Shown: positions 1 through 8,022 of the stretch, in pieces
Layout: each line of letters starts with the position of its first letter
How positions within the stretch are numbered: position 1 is the stretch's first letter
Assembly (NCBI RefSeq): GCF_003254465.1
Contig: NZ_QDFI01000042.1
Location: 1-37,660 of the forward strand
Direction of reading: 5' to 3'
Length of the DNA: 37,660 nucleotides
Origin: Meridianimarinicoccus zhengii
Lineage (GTDB): Bacteria; Pseudomonadota; Alphaproteobacteria; Rhodobacterales; Rhodobacteraceae
Program-made: the position numbers and the translations under genes
Notes under the pieces: generated by a model
What the model was told of the DNA's origin: nothing
The model's database searches: none
Seen by the model: the letters and a program-made list of their open reading frames with translations, nothing else

Positions 1-1228
1 CGGCACCGGGCTTGGCCATGCCGCCACCGTGGCCGCCGCCCGGCTTGCCGCCGCCGGGGCGGCCACCCCGGCCCTGCGTCTTCTTGGCCGGCAGCGCGCC
101 TTCCCAAGGGCGCCCGCCCGCCACGGGAATGTCGGCCTTCATGACCTTCTGGATATCGCGCAGCTCGCCCATCTCGTCGGGCGCGCAGAACGCGATGGCG
201 GCCCCGTCATTGCCCGCCCGCGCCGTGCGCCCGATCCGGTGCACGTAATTGTCCGGCACGTTCGGCAGGTCGAAGTTGTACACGTGCCGCACATCCGGAA
301 TGTCGATCCCGCGTGCCGCCACGTCCGTTGCCACCAGCACCTTGATCGTGCCCTTGCGGAACCCGTCGATGGCCCGGTCGCGCTGGCCCTGGCTGCGGTT
401 GCCGTGGATCGCGGCAACCGGGAAGCCCGACTTCTCGATCTGCTTGGCCAGCCGGTCCGCGCCGTGCTTTGTGCGCACGAACACCAGCGCCCGGTCGCCC
501 CGGTGCTTGTCCATCAACGAAATCAGCAGGTCGGGCTTGTCGCCCTTCTGCACGAAATGCACCGACTGGTCGATCTTGTCCGCGGCCTTGCCCGGCGGGG
601 ACACGGCCACGCGCACCGGATCGGTCAGATAGGCCGCGGCCAGTTCCGCCATCTGTTTGGGCATCGTGGCCGAGAACAGCATCGTCTGCCGCTCGGCGGG
701 CAACAAGGGGGCGATCCGGCGCAGCGCGTGGATGAACCCGAGGTCCAGCATCTGGTCCGCCTCGTCCAGCACCAGGAATCGCGTCTCGTTCAGCCGCACC
801 GCGTTGCGGTCCAGCAGGTCGATCAACCGGCCCGGCGTCGCCACCAGCAGGTCCACGCCCCGCTCCATCCGCCGGATCTGCGGGTTCAGGGACACGCCCC
901 CCACCACCAGCGCCACGCGCAGGTGGCTGCCCTCGCAGAACGCCATCAGGTTGTCCGCGATCTGCTTGGCCAGTTCCCGCGTCGGCGCCAGCACCAGCCC
1001 GCGCGCCGTCTTCGGCGCGGGCTTTGCGCCCACCCCGGTCATCATGTGCACCAGCGGCAGGCCGAAGGCGGCGGTCTTGCCGGTGCCGGTCTGCGCCAGC
1101 CCCAGCACGTCGCGCCCGTTCATGGCGTGCGGGATCGCCTGCGCCTGAATCGGCGTGGGATCGGTGATCTTCATCTCGGCCAGCTTGGCCACCAGTCGGG
1201 GCTGAAGCCCCAGCATGTCGAAATCCAT
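1..1228 (-). CDS. DEAD-box ATP-dependent RNA helicase (RhlE-like), 3' end missing
   Basis: ATP-dependent RNA helicase that unwinds short RNA duplexes, probably in ribosome assembly, RNA decay or cold adaptation. From the ATG at 1228 the frame stays open for 409 codons to the left edge, so the C-terminus lies outside the window. Motifs in order: Q motif PTPIQ (25-29), motif I AQTGTGKT (45-52), PTRELA (82-87), GG, TPGRL (131-135), DEAD (155-158), SAT (186-188), HGNRSQGQR (275-283), ATDVAARGID (300-309) and HRIGRTAR (330-337). Both RecA-like lobes are therefore complete. After about residue 385 a Gly/Arg/Lys-rich tail begins, as in many RhlE-group helicases, where such tails bind RNA. The gene stands alone on the minus strand. 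The RhlE subgroup is inferred from the short core and the tail; the helicase call itself is secure. Confidence 0.95.
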   Translation of the reverse strand, partial: MDFDMLGLQPRLVAKLAEMKITDPTPIQAQAIPHAMNGRDVLGLAQTGTGKTAAFGLPLVHMMTGVGAKPAPKTARGLVLAPTRELAKQIADNLMAFCEGSHLRVALVVGGVSLNPQIRRMERGVDLLVATPGRLIDLLDRNAVRLNETRFLVLDEADQMLDLGFIHALRRIAPLLPAERQTMLFSATMPKQMAELAAAYLTDPVRVAVSPPGKAADKIDQSVHFVQKGDKPDLLISLMDKHRGDRALVFVRTKHGADRLAKQIEKSGFPVAAIHGNRSQGQRDRAIDGFRKGTIKVLVATDVAARGIDIPDVRHVYNFDLPNVPDNYVHRIGRTARAGNDGAAIAFCAPDEMGELRDIQKVMKADIPVAGGRPWEGALPAKKTQGRGGRPGGGKPGGGHGGGMAKPGA

Positions 1229-1684
1229 GGAATGGACATCCTCTCGGGCACATGCCCGTCAAAACCGGCCCCGCCGCGCCGCATCGGCGCGAAGGTCAGG
1301 GACCGCAGGTTCCGCGAAGGGCGATGACCGCACGGCCGGATGCCGCGTCGGGTGCCCCGCGCCTGACCCCTGCGTGAATTGGGATGCAGAATTCGTCATC
1401 GGGATCGGTGCGGCAGGGGATCAGGGGGTGTTTCCCGTCTCCGCCATGCGGCAGGCTGCTCACGCGGCAGCGGACCGTCGATGCGTTGCAGATGGCCCGC
1501 CACGCCGGACAAGTCAAGGGCACACGAAAGCCTCCGTCCCTGTCACCCTCCCGTGACGCGCGGCCCGCGCGCCTTGCCCAGCCGCCATGGCCACCGCATG
1601 TTGGGCCAACGCCAGCGCGGCGCCACGCCTGCCTGCTGCTTGGAACGGGCCGGATGACACCGGCCTCATGGAACGGGACGACCG
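1229..1684. other. Intergenic region between divergent helicase and hydrolase genes
   Basis: This 456-base gap should hold both divergent promoters. I see no credible protein-coding gene: the short open frames here have no ribosome-binding site and no recognisable sequence. I see no tRNA-like or T-tailed terminator structure. The only clear structure is the hairpin with flanking direct repeats at 1641-1677. Confidence 0.6.
1641..1677 (+). repeat. Small dyad flanked by two TGGAACGGG direct repeats
   Basis: A perfect 6-bp inverted repeat, GGCCGG at 1648-1653 and CCGGCC at 1660-1665, is flanked and partly overlapped by two exact copies of TGGAACGGG at 1641-1649 and 1669-1677 (28-bp spacing). 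It lies 7 bases before the ATG of the hydrolase-OsmC gene. It could be an operator or a leader hairpin that affects translation. Function is inferred only from position. Confidence 0.35.
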
Positions 1685-2914
1685 ATGACCAGCGAACGAT
1701 TCACATTTCCGGGCCATGGCGGGGCAGAACTCGCCGCCCGGTTCGACCTGCCCGACGGGCCGGTGCGGGCGACCGCGCTGCTGGCCCATTGCTTCACCTG
1801 CGGCAAGGACATCCCCGCCGCCCGCCGCATTGCCGCGCGGCTCAACGCGGCGGGGTTCGCGGTGCTGCGGTTCGATTTCACCGGGCTCGGCCACAGCGAG
1901 GGCGAGTTCGAGAATACCACCTTCACCTCCAACGTGGACGATCTCGTCTCCGCCGCTGCCGCGCTCAAGGATCGCGGGCGCGCGCCGGACCTGCTGATCG
2001 GCCATTCGCTGGGCGGGGCGGCGGTGATCCGCGCGGCGGGCCGCATCGACAGCGCCCGCGCCGTGGTCACGCTCGGCGCGCCGCACGATCCCGCCCATGT
2101 GACCGACAACTTCGCCCATGCGCTCGACACCATCGCCCGCGACGGCGTGGCCGAGGTGGACCTTGGCGGGCGCCAGTTGCGCATCGGGCAGGGCTTCGTG
2201 GACGACGTGCGGGGCGCAGCGCTCGATGAAGCACTCGGCAAGCTGGGCAAGGCGCTCCTGGTGATGCACGCGCCGCGCGACGAATACGTGGGCATCGACA
2301 ACGCTACCGCGATCTTCAAGGCGGCAAAGCATCCGAAAAGCTTCGTGACCCTGGACGAGGCCGACCACCTCATCACCCGGCCCCGCGACGCGGAATACGC
2401 CGCGGGCGTCATCGCCGCGTGGGCCGCGCGCTATCTCGACCTTGCCGCCCCCGCGCCGCCGCCCGGCGCCCCCGAAGGCGTCGTCCGCGTGACCGAGGCC
2501 GACGCGGACGGGTTCCTTCAGGATGTCAGTTCCGGCGAGAAGCATCACGTTCTGGCGGACGAACCGCGCGCCTATGGCGGCACCGACCGGGGCATGTCGC
2601 CCTACGGGTTCCTGTCGTCGGGGCTCGGCGCCTGCACCTCCATGACCATCCGCATGTATGCGCGGCGCAAGGGCTGGCCGCTGGAAGGCGTGAGCGTGGA
2701 CATCACCCATGACAAGGTGCACGCGCAGGACGCGGAAACCAATGTCAGCCCGCGCATCGACCGCTTCACCCGCGCGATCCGGCTCAAGGGTCCGCTCGAT
2801 GCCGACCAGCGCGCGAAACTCATGGAGATCGCCGACAAGTGCCCCGTGCACCGCACGCTCGAAGCGGGCGCGACCGTGGTCACGCAACTCGTGGACGGGC
2901 CGGCGGAGGACTGA
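1685..2914 (+). CDS. Bifunctional alpha/beta hydrolase - OsmC family protein
   Basis: A natural fusion of 409 residues. Residues 1 to about 250 are a serine alpha/beta hydrolase with nucleophile elbow GHSLGG (Ser108), a probable acid Asp199 (HAPRDE) and His228 (DEADHLI). Residues about 265-409 are an OsmC/Ohr-type domain with the two characteristic cysteines, Cys317 (GLGACTSM) and Cys386 (DKCPVHRTLE). OsmC-family proteins reduce organic hydroperoxides with a reactive cysteine pair, so a role in detoxifying acyl or lipid peroxides is plausible, with the hydrolase perhaps acting on a linked ester. The substrate is unknown. The fusion type is known from annotated proteobacterial genomes. The ATG at 1685 begins a good N-terminal beta-strand. 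There is no signal peptide, so the protein should be cytoplasmic. It is a single-gene unit. Confidence 0.92.
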   Translation: MTSERFTFPGHGGAELAARFDLPDGPVRATALLAHCFTCGKDIPAARRIAARLNAAGFAVLRFDFTGLGHSEGEFENTTFTSNVDDLVSAAAALKDRGRAPDLLIGHSLGGAAVIRAAGRIDSARAVVTLGAPHDPAHVTDNFAHALDTIARDGVAEVDLGGRQLRIGQGFVDDVRGAALDEALGKLGKALLVMHAPRDEYVGIDNATAIFKAAKHPKSFVTLDEADHLITRPRDAEYAAGVIAAWAARYLDLAAPAPPPGAPEGVVRVTEADADGFLQDVSSGEKHHVLADEPRAYGGTDRGMSPYGFLSSGLGACTSMTIRMYARRKGWPLEGVSVDITHDKVHAQDAETNVSPRIDRFTRAIRLKGPLDADQRAKLMEIADKCPVHRTLEAGATVVTQLVDGPAED

Positions 2915-2929
2915 CGCGGACGCACCGGC

Positions 2930-2984
2930 GTCATACGCGAGTCATACGAAAGTCATACAGGACTCCTACAGAACACATACGGAA
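2930..2984. repeat. Five degenerate 11-bp tandem repeats upstream of tolQ
   Basis: Five consecutive 11-bp units start at 2930, 2941, 2952, 2963 and 2974. Units 1-3 begin GTCATAC, unit 4 is CTCCTACAGAA and unit 5 is CACATACGGAA. C at position 3 and TAC at positions 5-7 are kept in all five. The array starts 16 bases after the hydrolase stop and ends about 155 bases before tolQ. An 11-bp period is close to one helical turn, so a protein could bind repeatedly on one DNA face. No function can be assigned from sequence alone. Confidence 0.6.
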
Positions 2985-3039
2985 CACGGAACGCGATCCG
3001 GCCGGGGGGCGCGCCGTCGAAAATGTGACCGGCCCTGCC

Positions 3040-3059
3040 CCCGCGCGCCATGGCGCGGG
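3040..3059 (+). other. GC-rich hairpin between hydrolase-OsmC and tolQ
   Basis: CCCGCGC at 3040-3046 pairs perfectly with GCGCGGG at 3053-3059 around a 6-base loop. No T-tract follows, so this is a weak candidate for the hydrolase terminator. It may simply be leader structure. Confidence 0.3.
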
Positions 3060-3138
3060 CCGCCGCTTTGGGGTAAGGTGCCGTTAACAAAAGGGGTGCG
3101 AAACGCCCCGCTCCGGCAGGCACATAACAGGCAAACAT

Positions 3139-3810
3139 ATGGAAACCATCGACTTTTCGTTCTGGTCGCTGTTCGCGCGCGCCACTTTCGCCGTCAAGGC
3201 GACAATGGTGCTGATGATCGCGGGGTCGATCTGGGCCTGGGCGATCATCGTGCAGAAGCACATCCTCTACCGCGCCGCGCGCCGCGCCGCGGACCGTTTC
3301 GACCGCGCCTTCTGGTCTGGCGAACCACTCGACGGATTGTTCGCCGAAGTCGTTGAAAACCCACGCAATGCGCCCGAACGGATCTTCGTGGCGGGCATGT
3401 CGGAATGGCACCGGTCCCAGCGCGACGACGGTGCCATGATCCCCGGCGCCACCGCCCGCATCGACCGTTCGATGGACGTCGCCATCGCCCGCGAATCCGA
3501 ACGCCTGAACGCGGGCCTGCCCGTGCTGGCCACCGTGGGCTCAATCTCGCCCTTCGTCGGGCTGTTCGGCACCGTCTGGGGCATCATGCACGCCTTCGAA
3601 CAGATCGCCATCAGCCAGAACACCTCGCTCGCCGTCGTCGCGCCAGGCATCGCCGAGGCGCTTCTGGCCACGGGCATCGGGCTGCTCGCCGCGATCCCGG
3701 CGGTGATCTTCTACAACAAGCTGACATCGGATAGCGCAAGGATCGTCGGGGGTTACGAGGTCTTCGCGGACGAATTCGCCACGCTCCTGTCACGGGAATC
3801 CGACGCATGA
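3139..3810 (+). CDS. tolQ: Tol-Pal system inner-membrane proton channel subunit TolQ
   Basis: TolQ forms, with TolR, the proton-motive-force-driven motor of the Tol-Pal complex, which pulls the outer membrane inward at division. The 223-residue product has the TolQ/ExbB/MotA layout: membrane segment about 16-38, a cytoplasmic loop, then two segments at about 127-150 and 168-192. The conserved block GLFGTVWGIM (141-150) and GIAEALLATGIGLLAAIPA (170-188) are diagnostic. Length is close to the E. coli protein (about 230). ExbB is the main alternative, but the following tolR, tolA, tolB and pal decide the identity. It is the first gene of the operon. Its stop overlaps the tolR start by 4 nt (ATGA at 3807-3810). 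Confidence 0.97.
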   Translation: METIDFSFWSLFARATFAVKATMVLMIAGSIWAWAIIVQKHILYRAARRAADRFDRAFWSGEPLDGLFAEVVENPRNAPERIFVAGMSEWHRSQRDDGAMIPGATARIDRSMDVAIARESERLNAGLPVLATVGSISPFVGLFGTVWGIMHAFEQIAISQNTSLAVVAPGIAEALLATGIGLLAAIPAVIFYNKLTSDSARIVGGYEVFADEFATLLSRESDA

Positions 3811-4292
3811 GGGTCACCCCACAACCCGGCGGCGGCGGGCGGCGGCGGCGCCGGTCGCAGGTCGCGGCCCCGATGTCCGAAATCAACGTCACGCCCTTCG
3901 TGGACGTGATGATGGTGTTGCTGGTGATCTTTATGGTCGCAGCCCCCCTGATGACCGTAGGCGTGCCCATACGCCTGCCGGAAACCGCCGCCACCGCCCT
4001 GCCGGCCTCCGAGGAAGAACCGCTGACCGTGACGCTTGCCACCGATGGCAGGGTGATGATCCAGACGACCGAGGTGCCTGCCGGCGATCTCGTGCAGCGT
4101 CTGCGCGCCATCGCGGGCGAACGCGCCGACGACCGCATCTTCCTGCGCGCGGACGGGGACATCCCCTATGCACGCGTGATGCAGGTGATGGGCGCGCTGA
4201 ACGCGGGCGGGTTCCCGCGCATCGGGCTAGTGACGGACCCCGGCGGGCCGCGCTTCGACGGGACAGATGCGCCCGACGCTGCCGGGAACTAG
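3807..4292 (+). CDS. tolR: Tol-Pal system protein TolR
   Basis: Inner-membrane stator partner of TolQ that carries the proton-conducting aspartate. The 161-residue protein has a short basic cytoplasmic N-terminus (five consecutive Arg at 12-16), the conserved SEINVTPFVDVMMVLLVIF stretch with one membrane segment (about 31-50) and the functional Asp33. A periplasmic domain of about 110 residues follows. The ATG overlaps the tolQ stop, which suggests translational coupling. A short unstructured tail (GGPRFDGTDAPDAAGN) ends the protein. Confidence 0.97.
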   Translation: MRVTPQPGGGGRRRRRSQVAAPMSEINVTPFVDVMMVLLVIFMVAAPLMTVGVPIRLPETAATALPASEEEPLTVTLATDGRVMIQTTEVPAGDLVQRLRAIAGERADDRIFLRADGDIPYARVMQVMGALNAGGFPRIGLVTDPGGPRFDGTDAPDAAGN

Positions 4293-4304
4293 GCGGGCGA
4301 TGCC

Positions 4305-5309
4305 ATGGACACAGGGTTCAAGCTGTCACTCGCAGGCCATGGCGCGCTGCTGGCGGTGACCTTCATCGGCTGGCCCTTCGGCGGCCCGACCAGGCCGCCG
4401 GAACCCGTGGTGATGGACGTGGCGCTGTATCAACCCGGTGATCTAACGGCCCCCCCGGGCCCCGCGCCCGAGGCGGAAGAAGCCCCGGAAGCAACGCCGG
4501 TCGCACCACCGCTCCCGCCGCCCGCCGAGGAGTCCCAACCCGAGGCCCCCGCGCCGGAGGCTGACACCTCCCCCCGGCCGGAGCCCGTGGCCCCATTGCC
4601 GCCGCCGGTGGACAGGGTGGCGCCCGTGCCCCAGCCCGCCCCGCCCGACGACGTGCGGACAGGCGATACCGTGCAGCCGGAGGTTTCCGCCTCTCCCGAC
4701 CCGTCGCCCGACGCGGCCCCGGCGGAAGAGCAGGACGCGACCGCCCCCGAGGCCGCCGCGCCCGAGATCGTGACCGAAGCCACGGAGACGGAAAACGCCC
4801 CCGCACCGCGCGCGCGGCCGGACCGTCCCGACCCGCCCGCCGAACTGGCGGAACCTCCGCCGCCCGACCCGGAACCTGAACCTGAACCGACCCCACCACC
4901 GGCCGACGCCGTCGGCGATGCCGTGGCCGCAGCACTGGCCGAAGCGCTGGGGGGCGGCGGCGGCAGCCCCGGCGCACGCGACGGCACCCTTGGCGGTTCG
5001 CTGAGCAATGCCGACCGGGACGGACTGCGCCTTGCCGTCAGCCGCTGCTGGAACGTGGGCGCGCTTGGCACTGACGCCATGCAGGTCGTGGTCACCGTAG
5101 GTATGGACATGTCCCGTGACGGCGCGCCGTCGAACCTGCGGCTCGTGACCCATACGGGCGGCAGCGCTGCCGCCGCAGAACAGGCCTATGACACCGCGCG
5201 CCGCGCCATCCTGCGCTGCGCCCCGTTCGACGATCTGCCGCAGGACCGTTACGACCAGTGGCGGCGGATCGAGATGACATTCAATCCCGCCGACATGGGG
5301 AGACGCTGA
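4305..5309 (+). CDS. tolA: Tol-Pal system protein TolA
   Basis: TolA spans the periplasm from the inner membrane to reach TolB and Pal. The 334-residue protein has a short N-terminus, one membrane segment (about 8-25), a long Pro/Glu/Ala/Asp-rich region (about 44-200, with a PEPEPEP run near 189-195), a Gly-rich hinge and a C-terminal domain (about 230-334). Two cysteines, Cys248 and Cys305, could form a disulfide. Unlike the Ala/Lys-rich helix of E. coli TolA domain II, this region has no lysine; Lys6 is the only lysine I find in the whole protein. The identity rests on position between tolR and tolB plus the C-terminal domain. It starts 12 nt after tolR. Confidence 0.93.
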   Translation: MDTGFKLSLAGHGALLAVTFIGWPFGGPTRPPEPVVMDVALYQPGDLTAPPGPAPEAEEAPEATPVAPPLPPPAEESQPEAPAPEADTSPRPEPVAPLPPPVDRVAPVPQPAPPDDVRTGDTVQPEVSASPDPSPDAAPAEEQDATAPEAAAPEIVTEATETENAPAPRARPDRPDPPAELAEPPPPDPEPEPEPTPPPADAVGDAVAAALAEALGGGGGSPGARDGTLGGSLSNADRDGLRLAVSRCWNVGALGTDAMQVVVTVGMDMSRDGAPSNLRLVTHTGGSAAAAEQAYDTARRAILRCAPFDDLPQDRYDQWRRIEMTFNPADMGRR

Positions 5310-5311
5310 CC

Positions 5312-6640
5312 ATGACCCGCCTTCTTGCCGCCGCCATGGCCCTTGCCCTGTCCGCATTGCTGCCGGTCCCACCGGCACAGGCCCAGTCCGGCCCCCTGCG
5401 CATCGAGATCACGGAAGGGGTGATCGAACCCCTGCCCATCGCCATCGCCCCCTTCCTGACCGAAGGCGGTGCAGCGGCAGAACTGGCGCAGGACATCACC
5501 GCCGTGATCCAGGCGGATCTCGAAGGTTCAGGCCTTTTCCGGGCGATCCCCGAACGCGCGTTCATCTCGCCCATCACCAGCTTCGACAGCCCCGTGCAAT
5601 ACGCCGACTGGAAGGCGATCAATGCGCAGGGCCTTGTCACCGGGTCGGTCGGCGTGTCGGGCGACCGGATCACCGTGAGCTTCCGCCTGTTCGACATATT
5701 CGCCGAGGCACCGCTGGGCGAGGGGCTCCAATTCACCGGCACCGGGGATAACTGGCGCCGCCTTGCCCACAAGGTCGCCGACCAGGTCTATTCCCGCATC
5801 ACCGGCGAGGGCGGCTATTTCGACAGCCGCGTGGTTTTCGTGGCCGAAACCGGGCCCAAGGACGCGCGCGAAAAGCGGCTTGCCGTCATGGATTACGACG
5901 GCGCAAACCTGTCCTACCTGACAGATCCGGGCACGCTCGTACTCGCGCCCCGGATCTCGGCGGATGGGGGACAGGTGCTCTATACCTCCTATGCCAGCGG
6001 TTTCCCGCGGATCATGCTGCTGGATACCGGCAGCCTGCGGACACGCACGCTGGAGAACCTGCCGGACAGCATGACCTTTTCGCCCCGCTTTTCGCCCGAT
6101 GGCGGCACGGTGCTGTTCTCTTCCTCGCGCGGCGGCAATACGGACCTTTACAGCATGGCGATCGGCGGCGGGTCACCCACAAGGCTGACCGAGGCCCCGT
6201 CGATCGAAACCGCGCCCAGCTATGCCCCCGATGGCAGCCAGATCGTGTTCGAAAGCGACCGCTCGGGCAGCCCGCAACTCTACATCATGCCGGCCGGCGG
6301 CGGGGAGGCACGGCGGATCAGCTTCGGCCCCGGCCGCTACGGCACGCCCGTATGGTCGCCGCGCGGGGACCTGATCGCCTTCACCAAGCAGAACCAGGGC
6401 CGGTTCCATATCGGCGTGATGCGTCCCGACGGGTCGGGCGAACGGCTGCTGACAGCGTCGTTCCTCGACGAAAGCCCGACCTGGTCGCCCAACGGGCGCG
6501 TGGTCATGTTCACTCGCGAAACCGCGGGCGCGGGCGGCGCGCCGGGGCTGTGGTCTGTCGACATCACCGGGCGCAACCTGAAGCGGGTGCCGACGCCGGG
6601 GGCGGCCTCGGACCCCGCATGGTCGCCGCTTCTGGATTGA
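5312..6640 (+). CDS. tolB: Tol-Pal system periplasmic beta-propeller protein TolB
   Basis: Periplasmic protein that binds Pal and competes with Pal's attachment to peptidoglycan. The 442-residue precursor has a signal peptide ending near AQAQS (about residue 24). An N-terminal alpha/beta domain follows, then a beta-propeller whose blades show repeated SPDGG or APDGSQIVF motifs ([51 protein letters not shown]). The start at 5312 is chosen over an in-frame codon at 5258. It is preceded by a GGGGAGA ribosome-binding site, lies 2 nt after the tolA stop and begins a proper signal peptide. The longer form would bury the signal. Confidence 0.97.
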   Translation: MTRLLAAAMALALSALLPVPPAQAQSGPLRIEITEGVIEPLPIAIAPFLTEGGAAAELAQDITAVIQADLEGSGLFRAIPERAFISPITSFDSPVQYADWKAINAQGLVTGSVGVSGDRITVSFRLFDIFAEAPLGEGLQFTGTGDNWRRLAHKVADQVYSRITGEGGYFDSRVVFVAETGPKDAREKRLAVMDYDGANLSYLTDPGTLVLAPRISADGGQVLYTSYASGFPRIMLLDTGSLRTRTLENLPDSMTFSPRFSPDGGTVLFSSSRGGNTDLYSMAIGGGSPTRLTEAPSIETAPSYAPDGSQIVFESDRSGSPQLYIMPAGGGEARRISFGPGRYGTPVWSPRGDLIAFTKQNQGRFHIGVMRPDGSGERLLTASFLDESPTWSPNGRVVMFTRETAGAGGAPGLWSVDITGRNLKRVPTPGAASDPAWSPLLD

Positions 6641-6653
6641 CCGCGCCCGCCGC

Positions 6654-6680
6654 TTGCAACCCCCGCGCCGCCTGTTAGCC
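6654..6680 (+). promoter_or_regulatory. Possible promoter before pal (TTGCAA-N15-TTAGCC)
   Basis: The 72-base tolB-pal gap is the longest inside the tol operon. It carries TTGCAA at 6654-6659 and TTAGCC at 6675-6680. The pair resembles those found before corA, rpoZ and folK, although the spacer here is only 15 bases. A separate pal-cpoB promoter is plausible, since Pal is an abundant lipoprotein. This rests on pattern only. Confidence 0.3.
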
Positions 6681-6712
6681 TTGGCGCGACTTGATACGGA
6701 GGCCCAAAGCCC

Positions 6713-7210
6713 ATGACCCGTTCGCTTCTCATCGCCGCGTGCTGCGCGGTCTTCGCCCTCGGGGCCTGCACCGACCGCTTCGGCGGTCCGGGCAGCGGCA
6801 CAGGCGGCGCGGGCACCGCGGGCAGCCCGTCCGACCCGTCCTCGCCCGCCTATTTCCAGCAGGCCGTGGGCGACCGCGTGCTGTTCGCCGTCGACGAAAG
6901 CACACTGAACGCCGCGGCCCGCGCGACGCTGACGGAACAGGCGCGCTGGTTGCAGGCAAACACCGCCTTCACCGCGGTGATCGAAGGGCATGCCGACGAA
7001 CAGGGCACGCGGGAATACAACCTTGCGCTGGGGGCGCGCCGCGCCAGTTCGGTGCAGGAATTCCTTGTGTCCCAAGGCGTTGCGGCTTCGCGGCTGCGGA
7101 CTGTGACCTATGGCAAGGAACGCCCGATCGAGGTCTGCTCGACCGAAGCCTGCTACGCCCAGAACCGCCGCGCCGTGACGGTGCTGGCCACGGGCGGTGC
7201 GGGCGCATGA
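6713..7210 (+). CDS. pal: Peptidoglycan-associated lipoprotein Pal
   Basis: Outer-membrane lipoprotein that anchors the outer membrane to peptidoglycan and is the end point of the Tol machine. The 165-residue precursor starts with a lipoprotein signal whose lipobox LGAC puts the lipidated cysteine at residue 19. A Gly/Ser/Thr-rich linker follows, then an OmpA-like domain (about 55-165). The peptidoglycan-binding signature IEGHADEQGTREYNLALGARRA supplies the Asp and Arg that bind diaminopimelate. A GGAGG ribosome-binding site precedes the ATG. Two further cysteines (VCSTEAC) near 143-148 may form a disulfide. The stop overlaps the cpoB start by 4 nt. Confidence 0.97.
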   Translation: MTRSLLIAACCAVFALGACTDRFGGPGSGTGGAGTAGSPSDPSSPAYFQQAVGDRVLFAVDESTLNAAARATLTEQARWLQANTAFTAVIEGHADEQGTREYNLALGARRASSVQEFLVSQGVAASRLRTVTYGKERPIEVCSTEACYAQNRRAVTVLATGGAGA

Positions 7211-8022
7211 TCCGCGCGGCGTTGCTGATGGTGGCCGTCGCGCTGCCCGCGGCGGCGCAGGACCGGGCCGCGACGCTGGCCGATATCCGCCAGCAGATCA
7301 CCGTGCTTGAGGTGGAACTGCAATCGCTGCGGCGCGAATTGTCCACCACCGGCACCGCGATGGGGGATACCGCGCCCGAGGATTCGGGACCGATCACCCG
7401 GCTCGACTCCGTGGAGGGCGCGCTGCGCGAGTTGACCGCCCGGATCGAGGAACTGGAGTTCCGCATCGGCCGCGTGGTCGAGGACGGCACGAACCGGATC
7501 GACGACCTGAAATTCCGCCTGACCGAACTGGAAGGCGGCGATATCGGCCAGATCCCGCCCACCCCGCCGCTGGGCGGCGGCGCACTGCCAGAACCCGTGA
7601 CGCCGATCCCCCCGCCCGCGGCGCCGGAACTGGCCGTGGGCGAGCAGGCCGATTTCGACGCTGCCGTAACGCTGGCCGAAGAAGGCACACCCGCCGACGC
7701 GCTGACCGCTTTCGACCGTTTTGTGGAAAGCTATCCGCGCAGTCCCCTGAGCGCCGAGGCGCATCTGTTCCGGGGGGACATGCTGGTGGACCTGGGAAAT
7801 CCGACGCAGGCGGGGCGGGCCTATCTGGAAAGCTACACGCTCGCGGAACTCGACAATCCCGGTCTCGCCGCCGAGGCGCTGCTGAAGCTGGGCCAGACTC
7901 TTGCCGATCTGGGCCAGACGCCCGAAGCCTGCGTCACGCTGGGGCAGGTGCCGGCGCGCTTCGCAGGGACGGCCGCCGCGGAACAGGCCGAAACGGCGCT
8001 GTCCGGTCTTGCCTGTTCGTGA
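7207..8022 (+). CDS. cpoB: Cell division coordinator CpoB (YbgF), TPR protein
   Basis: Periplasmic protein that coordinates Tol-Pal activity with septal peptidoglycan synthesis. The 271-residue precursor has a signal peptide (cleavage after AAAQ, near residue 18) and an N-terminal coiled-coil region (about 20-110) with heptad-like Leu/Ile positions. A Pro-rich linker (PPTPPLGGG, PPPAAPEL) follows, and then a tetratricopeptide domain (about 145-271) ending in a cysteine pair region. The start at 7207 overlaps the pal stop (ATGA) and gives the signal peptide. An in-frame start further upstream would lie inside pal. Last of the tol genes proper; its stop overlaps tilS. Confidence 0.93.
   Translation: MIRAALLMVAVALPAAAQDRAATLADIRQQITVLEVELQSLRRELSTTGTAMGDTAPEDSGPITRLDSVEGALRELTARIEELEFRIGRVVEDGTNRIDDLKFRLTELEGGDIGQIPPTPPLGGGALPEPVTPIPPPAAPELAVGEQADFDAAVTLAEEGTPADALTAFDRFVESYPRSPLSAEAHLFRGDMLVDLGNPTQAGRAYLESYTLAELDNPGLAAEALLKLGQTLADLGQTPEACVTLGQVPARFAGTAAAEQAETALSGLACS

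Noticed and set aside
29-1327. Long plus-strand open frame across the helicase
   Set aside because: His/Arg/Gln-rich translation typical of the opposite strand of a high-GC gene; the minus-strand frame has a complete set of DEAD-box motifs.
1384-2229. Alternative 281-codon plus-strand frame over the hydrolase start
   Set aside because: Arg-rich out-of-frame translation without motifs; the hydrolase-OsmC frame is continuous and complete.
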